A stretch of DNA of 33,152 nt from Sphingobium xenophagum NBRC 107872 (GTDB lineage Bacteria > Pseudomonadota > Alphaproteobacteria > Sphingomonadales > Sphingomonadaceae). Positions 23,181 to 32,594 of the stretch are shown piece after piece; within the stretch, counting starts at the first letter, position 1, and each line of letters opens with the position of its first letter. The stretch is taken from positions 1-33,152 of the forward strand of contig NZ_BARE01000035.1 of assembly GCF_000367345.1 (NCBI RefSeq), written 5' to 3'. Under the pieces are notes generated by a model, which searched no databases, was not told where the DNA came from, and saw only the letters and a list, made by a program, of their open reading frames with translations. Made by a program: the position numbers and the translations under genes.

Positions 23181-25285
23181 TGAGCGGACCGGACACCATC
23201 GCGTCTGACGGGATCGTGCTGGGCGAGGGCCGCGCCGCCCGTTTCGCGGCCGCCACCCGCCACGGCTGGGCCGTGCTGCGCCGCCATCGCGTCATCCTGT
23301 TCGTCACTATGGCGTTGTGCCTGCTGGCGGGCGCGCTGATCATCCTGATGTCCACCCCGGACTATCGTGCCACGGCATCGGTCGAGGTGCAGGACGTGCC
23401 CGCGGGCGCCGCTGGGTCAAATGCGCAGGCCGCGACCCATGGTGCGCCGGGCGACATTGAATCGCTGATGCAGACCGAACTGGAAGTGCTGCGCAGTCGG
23501 GCGCTGGCCGAAGAGGTCGCGCGCGATCTGGCGCTGGTCGGCACCCCTACATTTTTTGCGGGCATGGACCGCAAGCGCCCGACCGAAGGCGCAGGCAGCC
23601 TGACCCAGCGGCAGGTCGAACAGGATATGGTCGTGCGCCTGCTTCGCGACAATCTGGAGGTCGATCTGCCCGGCAAGTCGCGCGTTCTGCGCATCAGCTT
23701 CGTTAGTGCGGACCCGGTCCTGTCCGCGCGCGTCGCCAACAGCTATGCCGACAGCCTGATCCGTGCGGACCTGAAGCGCGGCTTTGAATCGGGCGTGCAG
23801 GCGCGCCGCTTCCTGCTGGGCGAACTGGACGGGGCACGCAAGGATCTGGCGCGGGCGGAGCGCGATCTGGCGGTCTATGCCGCGCGCACCAGCGGGGTGA
23901 GCGATGATGGCGATGATAGGCAGAGCCCGCCGCAAGGCACGATCGCCGCGCGTCTCGCCCAGTTAAACGCCTATCGCGCGCAGGCGCTGGCGGATCGGAT
24001 CGCGGCGCAGAAGCGGTGGGAGGGCGCACGTCGCGCCAGTCCCGAAACGCTGCCCGAAGTGTTGGGCAATGGCGCGATGCAGAGCCTGATGACGAGCCGT
24101 GCCGAAGCGCGCGCCGCCATTGTCGAGGAACGGCAGTTCCGCAAGGATGCCCATCCCGACATGCGCGAGGCGCGCGCCCGTCTGGCGGCGCTGGACGATC
24201 AGGCGGAGGCGATGGCCAACACCATTCGCGCGTCGCTGCGCGAACAATATGAGGTTGCGGTGCATGGCGAAACCCAGATTGCGGCGGAAATCGCCGATCT
24301 GGAGCGGCAGGCGCAGGCCGAACGCGGGCGCGACGTGCAGACGGGCATATTGGAACGATCGGTCGATACCTACCGGATGCTGCATGACAGCCTGCTCCAG
24401 CGCTATCGCGACATGGCGTCGCAGGCGGGTTTTCAGGCCGGTCGCATCCAGCCGCTCGATCGCGCAGCCGTGCCGACCCGGCCCTTTTCACCGCGCATCG
24501 GCATGACATTGCTGCTGGCGTCGCTGGGCGGGATGGCATTGGGCCTGCTGCTGGTCGCGGCGCGGCATATGTTCGATGATGCTGTAACGTCCGCCGATAC
24601 GCTGACCGAACGGGTCGGTCTGCCGCTGCTGGGGTCAGTGCCGGTGACGGGCGACGCCCCGCAGCCGGTCGATATTTTTACGCCGCTTGCGTCATCGCTG
24701 CTGCTGGCGTCGGCGGACGGCCTGCCGCGCTCGATCCTTGTCACCAGCGCGCAGGAGGGGGAGGGCAAGTCGCTGACCCTGCATGCGCTGGCTCTGGCCT
24801 TGGCGGGCCTGGGCAAACGGGTGCTGGTGGTGGATGGCGACATGCGCCGCCCGGTCCAGCACAGCCTGTTCCGCCTGCCCGCCGGTCGCGGCATCAGCGC
24901 GTTGCTGACCGGGCAGGCCAGCGCCGAAGAGGTTATCGTGGAAACCGGCACGTCTGGCGTGGCGCTGCTCCCCTGTGGCGCGGTGCCGCCCAATCCGGCC
25001 GAACTGCTGGCGACCCCGGCATTCGAAGCGCTGCTACTGGCCGTGCGCGACAGTTATGACACGGTGCTGATAGACGCCCCGCCGATCCTGGGCGGGACCG
25101 ATACGCTGCTGCTGGCGGGCAGGGTGCAGGCCAGCCTGCTCGTTGTCGAATGGGGGCGTAATCATCATGGTGGCCTGCGCGCCGCCGTGGACCGCTTGCG
25201 CCGGGCAGGCGGCACGATCATCGGCGCGATCCTGACCAAGCAGCAGGGGCGGGCAATGGAATATGATTATCACCGCGGCGGGTGA
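23180..25285 (+). CDS. Wzc-like chain-length determinant / bacterial tyrosine kinase
   Basis: 701 residues. Membrane helix 1 (HRVILFVTMALCLLAGALIIL, about 36-56) is followed by a Wzz domain and a long helical periplasmic region of about 380 residues. Next are a Pro-rich stretch (AAVPTRPFSPRIG) and helix 2 (TLLLASLGGMALGLLLVA). The C-terminal cytoplasmic BY-kinase has Walker A in SAQEGEGKSLT, Walker A' in VLVVDGDMRRP and Walker B in YDTVLIDAPPILGG. The tail holds few tyrosines, EYDYHRGG, compared with the five to seven of E. coli Wzc. It controls chain length and export together with the Wza-type partner encoded just before. No glycosyltransferase, Wzx or Wzy is adjacent. The initiator ATG overlaps the previous stop codon. 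Confidence 0.92.
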   Translation: MSGPDTIASDGIVLGEGRAARFAAATRHGWAVLRRHRVILFVTMALCLLAGALIILMSTPDYRATASVEVQDVPAGAAGSNAQAATHGAPGDIESLMQTELEVLRSRALAEEVARDLALVGTPTFFAGMDRKRPTEGAGSLTQRQVEQDMVVRLLRDNLEVDLPGKSRVLRISFVSADPVLSARVANSYADSLIRADLKRGFESGVQARRFLLGELDGARKDLARAERDLAVYAARTSGVSDDGDDRQSPPQGTIAARLAQLNAYRAQALADRIAAQKRWEGARRASPETLPEVLGNGAMQSLMTSRAEARAAIVEERQFRKDAHPDMREARARLAALDDQAEAMANTIRASLREQYEVAVHGETQIAAEIADLERQAQAERGRDVQTGILERSVDTYRMLHDSLLQRYRDMASQAGFQAGRIQPLDRAAVPTRPFSPRIGMTLLLASLGGMALGLLLVAARHMFDDAVTSADTLTERVGLPLLGSVPVTGDAPQPVDIFTPLASSLLLASADGLPRSILVTSAQEGEGKSLTLHALALALAGLGKRVLVVDGDMRRPVQHSLFRLPAGRGISALLTGQASAEEVIVETGTSGVALLPCGAVPPNPAELLATPAFEALLLAVRDSYDTVLIDAPPILGGTDTLLLAGRVQASLLVVEWGRNHHGGLRAAVDRLRRAGGTIIGAILTKQQGRAMEYDYHRGG

Positions 25286-25299
25286 GGGAAATGCAAATA

Positions 25300-25318
25300 T
25301 CCGTTCGAAACGAACGGA
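25300..25318. terminator. hairpin between the Wzc-like gene and purQ
   Basis: TCCGTTCG, loop AAA, CGAACGGA is a perfect 8-bp stem in the 51-bp spacer between convergent stops. On the minus strand it is followed by TATTTGCATTT, a broken T-run, so it may end purQ transcription. In the plus direction no T-run follows. Confidence 0.5.
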
Positions 25319-25336
25319 GGCTGTGTTAAATCGCCA

Positions 25337-26011
25337 TCAGGCCCGCGCCATCAGCCCTTCGACCAGGCCGTCGAACAGGCGCTTGCCATCGGTCGCGCCA
25401 TGGGCAGCCTCGATCACCCGTTCGGGGTGCGGCATCATGCCCAGCACATTGCCCCTGTCGTTCAATATGCCCGCAATGTTGCGCGCCGAACCGTTGACAT
25501 TCTCCGCATAGCGCAGCGCGACCCGGCCTTCGCCTTCCAGCCGGTCGAGCGTCGCGTCGTCGGCGAAATAATTGCCGTCATGATGCGCGACCGGATAGGA
25601 AATCGTCTCGCCCGCTGCGTAGCGGCTGGTGAAGGCACTCTGCGCATTGTCCACGGTCAGCGCGACGTCGCGACACACGAAATGCCCACCGGCATTGCGC
25701 AGCAGTGCGCCGGGCAGTAGGCCGCTTTCGGTCAGCACCTGAAAGCCGTTGCAGATGCCCAGCACGAACACGCCGCGATCGGCCGCCTGCGCCACCGCCT
25801 GCATCACCGGCGACCGCGCCGCCATGGCGCCGGACCGCAGATAGTCGCCATAGGAAAAGCCGCCCGGCACGCCGATCAGGTCGATGTCGTCGGGCAGTTC
25901 GGTATCGCGGTGCCACACCATGACTGGCTTCGCACCGGCCGCAGCCTCGAACGCCACCGCCAGGTCGCGGTCGCAATTGCTGCCCGGAAAGACGATGACG
26001 GCGCTCTTCAT
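25337..26011 (-). CDS. purQ: phosphoribosylformylglycinamidine synthase, glutaminase subunit (PurQ)
   Basis: 224 residues, the normal length for separate Pur[19 protein letters not shown] begins a class I glutamine amidotransferase. The nucleophile Cys is in GICNGFQVL, the His-Glu pair in GMMPHPERV, and [12 protein letters not shown] is diagnostic. PurQ supplies ammonia from glutamine to PurL in the fourth step of purine synthesis, in complex with PurS. It starts 3 bp after the purS stop, so the two are one unit. purL is not in the window; it may lie elsewhere. Confidence 0.96.
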   Translation of the reverse strand: MKSAVIVFPGSNCDRDLAVAFEAAAGAKPVMVWHRDTELPDDIDLIGVPGGFSYGDYLRSGAMAARSPVMQAVAQAADRGVFVLGICNGFQVLTESGLLPGALLRNAGGHFVCRDVALTVDNAQSAFTSRYAAGETISYPVAHHDGNYFADDATLDRLEGEGRVALRYAENVNGSARNIAGILNDRGNVLGMMPHPERVIEAAHGATDGKRLFDGLVEGLMARA

Positions 26012-26014
26012 GGC

Positions 26015-26248
26015 TCAGGCGACCTTTTCGATGCGGTAGTTTTCAATCACCGTATTGGCGAGCAGCTTGCGGCACATGCCGTCAATATCCTCGTCACTGG
26101 TGCCATCGGCCAGGTCCAGTTCGATCAACTTGCCCGCGCGCACGTCATTGACGCCGTCAAAGCCCAGGCCTTCCAGCGCATGGTGGATCGCCCGGCCCTG
26201 CGGATCGAGGACACCGCCCTTGAGGGTGACGAAAATGCGGGCTTTCAT
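26015..26248 (-). CDS. purS: phosphoribosylformylglycinamidine synthase subunit PurS
   Basis: 77 residues from ATG 26246-26248, with GGAG upstream on the minus strand (CAAGGAGTTCGCCGCTC). MKARIFVTLKGGVLDPQGRA is the PurS signature start and the length is typical. The protein is a small dimer bridging PurQ and PurL. A longer in-frame ORF reaches further upstream, but its extra residues do not resemble PurS. The 163 bp to the divergent 49-residue ORF must hold its promoter. Confidence 0.95.
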   Translation of the reverse strand: MKARIFVTLKGGVLDPQGRAIHHALEGLGFDGVNDVRAGKLIELDLADGTSDEDIDGMCRKLLANTVIENYRIEKVA

Positions 26249-26411
26249 GAGCGGCGAACTCCTTGAGACGGACAGGGCCGAACCGTGCGGTCCGGGGGAT
26301 CGACTTTGCCGCTCCCCTAGTCCCGGTGTGGCGGGGTGGCAAGCCATTATGCTTTTGTTAGCATCTCATCCGATACTGTCATTGCGCAGAAATCCGGGGG
26401 GAGCATTGGGC

Positions 26412-26561
26412 ATGTCCGGGGTGGCGCTGGCGATGTTTGTCGGGCTGTTCGCTTGGGGGCAACAGATTGTGGGCTATGACGACCCGCATGGAAAGGTGCA
26501 GCTTGCCCTGCTCGCGACCTTCAGCCTGGGCCTGACGATCGGCTATCGCGCCAGTCGCTGA
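26412..26561 (+). CDS. small hypothetical membrane protein (49 residues)
   Basis: From ATG 26412: MSGVALAMFVGLFAWGQQIV then GYDDPHGKVQLALLATFSLG and LTIGYRASR. Two hydrophobic segments are separated by a short polar loop. GGGGGGAG lies about 10 bases upstream. The frame also opens earlier, at ATG 26349, which would add 21 residues. It lies 48 bp before the TauE/SafE permease gene on the same strand and could share its transcript. I do not recognise a family. Confidence 0.55.
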   Translation: MSGVALAMFVGLFAWGQQIVGYDDPHGKVQLALLATFSLGLTIGYRASR

Positions 26562-26609
26562 GCGTCTTTTTCAATGCCAATTGCCTGTCCCTTGCGCTAG
26601 GCGAGCGCT

Positions 26610-27362
26610 ATGGACCCCGATTATCTCTATTACGCCTGCGCCTTCATCGCCGTGGCCATATCGGGCCTCGCCAAAGGCGGCTTTGCCGGGGTCGGCGCGC
26701 TGGCCATGCCGATCATGGCGCTGGGCGTGGACCCGGTACGCGGCGCGGCCATAATGCTGCCCATCCTGATCGTGCAGGACGCCGTCAGCGTCTGGGCATT
26801 CCGGAAAAGCTGGGACGGCCATATCTTGCGGGTGATGCTGCCCGGCGCGGCGGTCGGCGTGACGATTGGCTATATGTTTGCCGCGCAAGTGGATGAAAGC
26901 ACGGTTCTGGGTGCGCTGGGCGTGATTTCGATAGTGTTCGGGCTACAACGGCTATGGGTCGAGCGGGGCGGGGCGATCGTGTTGCCGTCCACATCGCCCG
27001 ATTGGGTGGGCATGCTGCTGGGCGTCGCCAGCGGCTTTTCCAGCCAGATCGCCCATGCCGGTTCGCCCCCATTCCAGATGTGGGTGCTGCCCAGGCGCCT
27101 GCCGCGCGACGTGCTGGTCGGAACCACGGCGGTCGCCTTCGCGGTCATGAACTGGATGAAGGTGCCCGCCTATGCCGCGCTGGGGCAATTCACGCGCGGC
27201 AATCTGACGGCGACCGCCATGCTGCTGCCGGTCGCGATCGTTGCGACGCTGGCGGGTGTCGCGCTGGTGCGGCGGGTGGATGCCGCCCGCTTCTACACGC
27301 TGATCTACGTGCTGATGGTGCTGCTGGGCATCAAGCTGGTCGCCGATGCGTTGATGGCGTGA
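26610..27362 (+). CDS. TauE/SafE family membrane permease
   Basis: 250 residues with about eight hydrophobic segments. The N-terminal repeat AISGLAKGGFAGVGALAMPIMAL and the matching internal repeat GVASGFSSQIAHAGSPPFQMWVLP are the two halves of the TauE/SafE fold. Members export sulfite, sulfoacetate or related anions, but many are unassigned and nothing nearby points to sulfur metabolism. It stands on the plus strand between purC and purS, which are on the minus strand, and is followed by a palindromic repeat before the purC end. Confidence 0.9.
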   Translation: MDPDYLYYACAFIAVAISGLAKGGFAGVGALAMPIMALGVDPVRGAAIMLPILIVQDAVSVWAFRKSWDGHILRVMLPGAAVGVTIGYMFAAQVDESTVLGALGVISIVFGLQRLWVERGGAIVLPSTSPDWVGMLLGVASGFSSQIAHAGSPPFQMWVLPRRLPRDVLVGTTAVAFAVMNWMKVPAYAALGQFTRGNLTATAMLLPVAIVATLAGVALVRRVDAARFYTLIYVLMVLLGIKLVADALMA

Positions 27363-27370
27363 CCCATAAC

Positions 27371-27446
27371 CGTCATACCGGACTTGATCCGGCATCCAGG
27401 GCGGCTTTGCGCCAACTCTGGATCCTGACTTGCGTCAGGATGACGG
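27371..27446. repeat. palindromic intergenic repeat (about 76 bp)
   Basis: The ends CGTCAT and ATGACG are inverted. CCGGACTTGATCCGG and TCCTGACTTGCGTCAGGA are two internal hairpins, and GCATCCAG faces CTGGATCC. The wording CGTCATACCGGACTTGATCCGG is typical of a short repeat found many times in alphaproteobacterial genomes. It lies between convergent permease and purC genes and may also act as a transcription stop. Copy number cannot be counted here. Confidence 0.7.
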
Positions 27447-27459
27447 CGGATCGAAGGAC

Positions 27460-28242
<783 letters not shown>

Positions 28243-28369
28243 GCGCGTTCCTGTCTGGTCAAAAATACTGCGCCCCGACAATCGCGAATCGAGAAGGATC
28301 AGCGGGTGCCGGGGCTGCTTGGGCCTCGCCCATAGAACAAAGCGGGCGGGGGTGCAATTGGCGCGGCTT

Positions 28370-28501
28370 TTACAGCACGTCGCCGAACATCGCCCATAGC
28401 AACGCCATCCACGCCACCATACCGATCGCGCCGATGATGACGCCTGATCGGGCGCGCAAGGTTGCGGCCAAACCGCGCGGCTCATCATCATCATCGATCA
28501 T
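28370..28501 (-). CDS. small hypothetical membrane protein upstream of purC (43 residues)
   Basis: From ATG 28499-28501: [20 protein letters not shown] then [20 protein letters not shown] and DVL, ending in TAA. An acidic start and a basic stretch are followed by one hydrophobic helix, consistent with an inner-membrane miniprotein. It lies 127 bp upstream of purC and 9 bp downstream of the otsA stop, on the same strand as both. No family recognised; support is the composition and tight placement. Confidence 0.6.
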   Translation of the reverse strand: MIDDDDEPRGLAATLRARSGVIIGAIGMVAWMALLWAMFGDVL

Positions 28502-28510
28502 GCGCCGTTG

Positions 28511-29917
28511 TTAGCTGTCCGCAGCCTCCGGCTCAACCCGCGCCGTATCGCGATCCACCGCCATCAGCCGCCCGGTAAAGCATTGCCGCCACCAGCTGAT
28601 GTCCTGCTTTTCAACGCTATCCATCATGGCGCGCCAGCGACGCTTGCGTTCATCCAGCGGCATGGCGAGCGCGCGCAGGATGGCGTCGGACATTTCTTCC
28701 GGGCTGTAGGGATTGATCAGCAGCGCGTCCTTGAGCTGCATGGCGGCACCGGCAAAACGCGACAGGATCAGAACGCCCGGATCCTCCGGGTCTTGCGCCG
28801 CGACATATTCCTTGGCGACCAGGTTCATGCCATCGCGCAGCGGCGTGACCAGCCCGATCCTGGCGCTGCGATAAATGCCGGCGAGCTTGTCGCGCGGATA
28901 ACCCTGATTGACGTAGCGGATGGGCGTCCAGTCCACATCGCTATATTCGCCATTGATCCGCCCGGCGAGGGAATCTAGCGCGGCACGTATCTGCTGATAG
29001 CTTTCCACTTCGCCGCGCGAAGGCGGCGCGATCTGGGTCAGCAAAACCTTGCGATGCTGGTCGGGATGGTCCTTCAGAAAGCGGGCATAGCCGTTGAACC
29101 GTTCCTCCAGCCCCTTGCTGTAGTCCAGCCGATCGACGCCGACGATCATCGAGCGGTCCTGAAGCGAGGCGCGTATCTGCCGGAGCATGTTCTGCGCAAC
29201 CTCGCTTTCGGCTGCTTCGGCAAATTCCTTCGCGTTGATCCCGATCGGGCAAGCGACCGCCTGGATCGTCCGGTCGCCAACGGTGATGAAATCGCCGTTC
29301 ACCGTGCCACCCATCTCCCGCTCGGCATAATGGCGGAAGGATTCGAGCCATTCTTCGGTATGGAACCCCACGACATCATAGGCGAACAAGGTGCTGACCA
29401 GCTTGCTGTGATGGGGCAGCGACACGAGCAGGCGCGTGGGTGGCCAGGGGATGTGGAGGAAAAAGCCGATCTTGTTGCGGTGGCCGCGGTCACGCAGCAT
29501 CTGGCCCAGCGGGATCATGTGATAATCATGAACCCAGATGACGTCCTCCGGCTCGATCAGCGGCGCGGTGGTATCGGCAAAGCGCTGGTTGACCCGGTTA
29601 TAGCCGCCCTCGAAATCGCGGGCATATTCGGCCAGATCAATGCGGAAGTGGAAGAGCGGCCACAGCGTTTTGTTGGCGTACCCGTTATAATATTCGTCGA
29701 CATCCTGTTCTTCCAGGTCGATCGTCGCGGTCTTGACCCCGTCATCCTCGTAAAAGCCGATATGGCCGGTGAAATTATCGGTAATTTCGCCCGACCAGCC
29801 GATCCATGTCCCCCGGCTTTCCCGCAATGCCTGCGCCAGCGCGACCGCAAGTCCGCCCTGATTGCCCGACTTGTTGGGTCGGGACACGCGGTTGGAAATG
29901 ACAATCAGGCGACTCAT
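28511..29917 (-). CDS. otsA: alpha,alpha-trehalose-phosphate synthase (OtsA)
   Basis: 468 residues from ATG 29915-29917, a GT20 glycosyltransferase. SNRVSRPNKSGNQGGLAVAL holds the N-terminal glycine-rich loop; WVHDYHMIPLGQML, FLHIPWPPTRLL, GVDRLDYSKGLEERF and RDGMNLVAKEYVA are the conserved substrate motifs. It transfers glucose from UDP-glucose to glucose-6-phosphate, giving trehalose-6-phosphate. The start overlaps the GH15 stop (ATGA), so it is coupled to that gene, with otsB at the head of the cluster. Trehalose is a stress and osmotic protectant, often controlled by the general stress response in this group. Confidence 0.95.
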   Translation of the reverse strand: MSRLIVISNRVSRPNKSGNQGGLAVALAQALRESRGTWIGWSGEITDNFTGHIGFYEDDGVKTATIDLEEQDVDEYYNGYANKTLWPLFHFRIDLAEYARDFEGGYNRVNQRFADTTAPLIEPEDVIWVHDYHMIPLGQMLRDRGHRNKIGFFLHIPWPPTRLLVSLPHHSKLVSTLFAYDVVGFHTEEWLESFRHYAEREMGGTVNGDFITVGDRTIQAVACPIGINAKEFAEAAESEVAQNMLRQIRASLQDRSMIVGVDRLDYSKGLEERFNGYARFLKDHPDQHRKVLLTQIAPPSRGEVESYQQIRAALDSLAGRINGEYSDVDWTPIRYVNQGYPRDKLAGIYRSARIGLVTPLRDGMNLVAKEYVAAQDPEDPGVLILSRFAGAAMQLKDALLINPYSPEEMSDAILRALAMPLDERKRRWRAMMDSVEKQDISWWRQCFTGRLMAVDRDTARVEPEAADS

Positions 29918-31758
29918 CGCATCACGCTCCAGGGTTTGCTCAACAAGACGGCGCAGTTGATGATGCCGACGAGCGAATAGGTTTGAGGATAATTGCCCCA
30001 CAATTCCCCGGTCACAGGATCAATATCCTCGGACAACAATCCTGCGGCGGTGCGTCGGCTCAGCATCTCTTCGAAAAGGGTGCGGGCTTCTTCCGTGCGG
30101 CCGGTGCGATGCAGCGCTTCGATCAGCCAGAAGGTGCAGACGTTGAACGCGGTCACCGGCTCGCCGAAATCATCGGGCGCGCTGTAGCGCAGCATGTCGT
30201 TACCACGCCGCAAATCCGCCTCCAGCGCGGCCAATGTGCCGGTGAACATGGGATCATCCGCGCTCAGGAAACGCAGGTCGAGCAGTTGCAGCAGCGATGC
30301 GTCGCGCGAATCATCCTCGAAATTCGCCGATATGGCCTGGCTGTCCTCTCGCCACGCCGCATCGATGATGCGCGCCTTCATAGTGTCGGCGCGGTTCTGC
30401 CAGTGCGCCGCGCGCAGGGGCAGGTCCAGCGCCAGCGCGGCATGGGCCAGCCGGTCGCACGCCGCCCAGCACATCACTGCACTATAGCTGTGGACATGGG
30501 TGCGATTGCGCAGTTCCCACAAACCCGCATCCGGCTTGTCATAGACGCTCCAGGCTCGCTCGCCCACGGCCTCCAGCGCCTCGAAATCGGCATGGCCCGC
30601 CATGCGCAGCAACCGCCAGTCGATAAAGCCCTGCACCGACGACAGGACGATCTGGCCATAGGCGTCATGCTGGATCTGGCTGTAGGCGGCATTGCCGACC
30701 CGCACCGGGCCCATGCCGCGATAGCCGGGCAGTTCGTCCGCCTCCCACTCGGTCAGCGTGGCGTTGCCGCGCACGTCGTAAAGCGGCTGGATATGCCCGC
30801 CCTTTGCGCCATCGACGATGTTGCGCAGATAGACCAGATAGGTTTCCAGCACATCCAGAGCGCCCAGCCGGTTGAGTGCTTCGACGGTATAATAGGCGTC
30901 GCGCACCCAGCAGTAGCGATAGTCCCAGTTGCGACCCGAATCGGCATGTTCGGGGATGCTGGTCGTCAGCGCCGCGACGATCGCGCCGGTTTCTTCATGC
31001 TGGCACAGTTTGAGCGTGATAGCGGACCGGATGACTGCTTCCTGCCATTCCGCCGGGATGGCGAGGCCGCGCACCCACAGGCGCCATTCCTCCACCGTGT
31101 CGTCCAGCATCCGCTGGAGCGCCGGGCGCAAGGCGTCCGAAAATCCTTCGTCAGGCCCCATGAAGAAATGGGCGTCCTGCTCCAGCCGGAACCAGCTTTC
31201 CTGCGCGATCAGGCCGATCGGCGCGTCGGTCGACACCCGCATCGCCATATAGGACAGGACCATGCGGATATGGTTGGAGCCGTAATTGATCGGCACCTTT
31301 TCCGCATTCCAGGCCGTCGTCGGGCGCAGGCGCACTCTTATGCGCGGCGATCCCGCCACCGGACGCGCGATCCGGGCGAAGGCGACCGGGCGATACATCC
31401 GGCCCTTATGCTTGTGGCGGGGGCAGAAATCGAAAATTTCGATGACGTTGCCCTGCGTGTCGCTCTGCCGCGTAACCAGAACGGGGGTGTTGCGCAGATA
31501 ATATTGCTCCACCGCAACGCAATTTTCCAGCTCGATCGCCCAGAAACCGATCGCGGCGTCATCATCCCAATCAGCATCGTCGAGCAGCGCGGAAAAGACC
31601 GGATCGCCGTCGACCCTGGGAACGCAGGCCCATACCATGCGACCGGCCCGATCGATCAGCGCCGATGCCTGGCAATTGCCAATCGGCCAGAGGTCCAAAT
31701 TGCGGGCGTTGCCGCCCAATATTGGGTGAGTATTGCTGTTTATCGCACTGCCCCTCAT
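29914..31758 (-). CDS. glycoside hydrolase family 15 protein (glucoamylase/trehalase-like)
   Basis: 614 residues from ATG 31756-31758, the start that leaves the usual 10-20 residues before NLDLWPIGNCQASALIDR. The N-terminal beta-sandwich region (about 1-250) is followed by the (alpha/alpha)6 barrel with TTSIPEHADSGRNWDYRYCWVRDAYYTVEAL, GYRGMGPVRVGNAAYSQIQHD and, near the end, SEDIDPVTGELWGNYPQTYSL holding a likely catalytic Glu. No signal peptide, so it is cytoplasmic. GH15 includes glucoamylases and bacterial trehalases; between otsB and otsA a trehalase or maltooligosaccharide-degrading role is likely but not proven. The ribosome site is weak; otsB ends 28 bp upstream and otsA overlaps by 4 bp. 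Confidence 0.9.
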   Translation of the reverse strand: MRGSAINSNTHPILGGNARNLDLWPIGNCQASALIDRAGRMVWACVPRVDGDPVFSALLDDADWDDDAAIGFWAIELENCVAVEQYYLRNTPVLVTRQSDTQGNVIEIFDFCPRHKHKGRMYRPVAFARIARPVAGSPRIRVRLRPTTAWNAEKVPINYGSNHIRMVLSYMAMRVSTDAPIGLIAQESWFRLEQDAHFFMGPDEGFSDALRPALQRMLDDTVEEWRLWVRGLAIPAEWQEAVIRSAITLKLCQHEETGAIVAALTTSIPEHADSGRNWDYRYCWVRDAYYTVEALNRLGALDVLETYLVYLRNIVDGAKGGHIQPLYDVRGNATLTEWEADELPGYRGMGPVRVGNAAYSQIQHDAYGQIVLSSVQGFIDWRLLRMAGHADFEALEAVGERAWSVYDKPDAGLWELRNRTHVHSYSAVMCWAACDRLAHAALALDLPLRAAHWQNRADTMKARIIDAAWREDSQAISANFEDDSRDASLLQLLDLRFLSADDPMFTGTLAALEADLRRGNDMLRYSAPDDFGEPVTAFNVCTFWLIEALHRTGRTEEARTLFEEMLSRRTAAGLLSEDIDPVTGELWGNYPQTYSLVGIINCAVLLSKPWSVMR

Positions 31759-31786
31759 GCTTTTTGGCAAATCGAGGGGGCACGGA

Positions 31787-32533
31787 TCATGCGAGCCGTG
31801 CAACCCCCTCTCGCAGATAATGCCTGACGGCGGCAACCTGTTCCAAATTATATGCCGCTCGCGTTTTTCGCGAGGGTCCGACCAATATGCCAACCCCGCC
31901 CAGTTCGGTGGCGGCGGCAAAGCCTTCCTCGTCCGTCACGTCGTCGCCGATAAAGACCGGCACACCGCCCGCCATTGGCCCTTGCGCCATCAGTGCATGG
32001 ACCGCGCTGCCCTTGTCCGCGCCACCGGGCCGCAATTCATAGAGCATCTTGCCCTGCTGAAGCGCCAGACCGTCCTGATCGGCCCATTGGCGCGCCAGCG
32101 CATGCGCGGCATCCTGCCAGACGGGGGCACCGCGATAGTGCAGCCCGACGCTGATCGATTTGCGTTCGACCAGCACGCCGGGCTTGTCGGCGGCAAAGGC
32201 GTTGAAGGCGGCTTCGGCATCATCGATTGCCGCGAGGCGCGCTGGCGCGGCGACGGCGCCGCCGGGGCGGGCAAATTCCAGCCCATGGGTGCCAGCCAGC
32301 AGGAAGTCGGCAAAGCCAAGGGTGCGCAGCGTTTCGATCGACCGCCCGCTCACGATCGCCAGCCGCCCGTCCAGCCTTTCCCGCAGTGCCAGGAGCAAGT
32401 CCACCAGTCCATCATCCACAATCACCCCGTCGGGGGTGTCGGTAATGGGCGTGAGCGTCCCGTCAAAATCCAGGAACAGCGCCGCGTCGGTCAACAAGGC
32501 GGGCGGGGGCGGGGGGAGGGGATGATCTGACAC
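31787..32533 (-). CDS. otsB: trehalose-6-phosphate phosphatase (OtsB)
   Basis: 248 residues from GTG 32531-32533. HAD-family motifs: DFDGTLTPI (motif I with the catalytic Asp pair), IVSGRS (motif II region), KGSAVHAL with its lysine, and GDDVTDEEGF (motif III). The enzyme removes phosphate from trehalose-6-phosphate made by OtsA. Start choice is uncertain. TTG 32560 has AGGGG seven bases upstream and would add nine residues; ATG 32680 would overlap the upstream small ORF. GTG 32533 gives the usual short pre-motif leader SDHPLPPPPPALL. It heads the otsB-GH15-otsA run. Confidence 0.9.
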   Translation of the reverse strand: MSDHPLPPPPPALLTDAALFLDFDGTLTPITDTPDGVIVDDGLVDLLLALRERLDGRLAIVSGRSIETLRTLGFADFLLAGTHGLEFARPGGAVAAPARLAAIDDAEAAFNAFAADKPGVLVERKSISVGLHYRGAPVWQDAAHALARQWADQDGLALQQGKMLYELRPGGADKGSAVHALMAQGPMAGGVPVFIGDDVTDEEGFAAATELGGVGILVGPSRKTRAAYNLEQVAAVRHYLREGVARLA

Positions 32534-32594
32534 GGGCGCAAAGTGGCGCTTTACCGCCAATTCGCAACCCCTGTTGTGTAGCCCCTTGTCGTTT

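Noticed and set aside
29983..31827. 614-codon plus-strand frame opposite the GH15 gene
   Set aside because: Mirror of the GH15 codon pattern, no domain; the minus-strand gene has catalytic motifs and is coupled to otsA.
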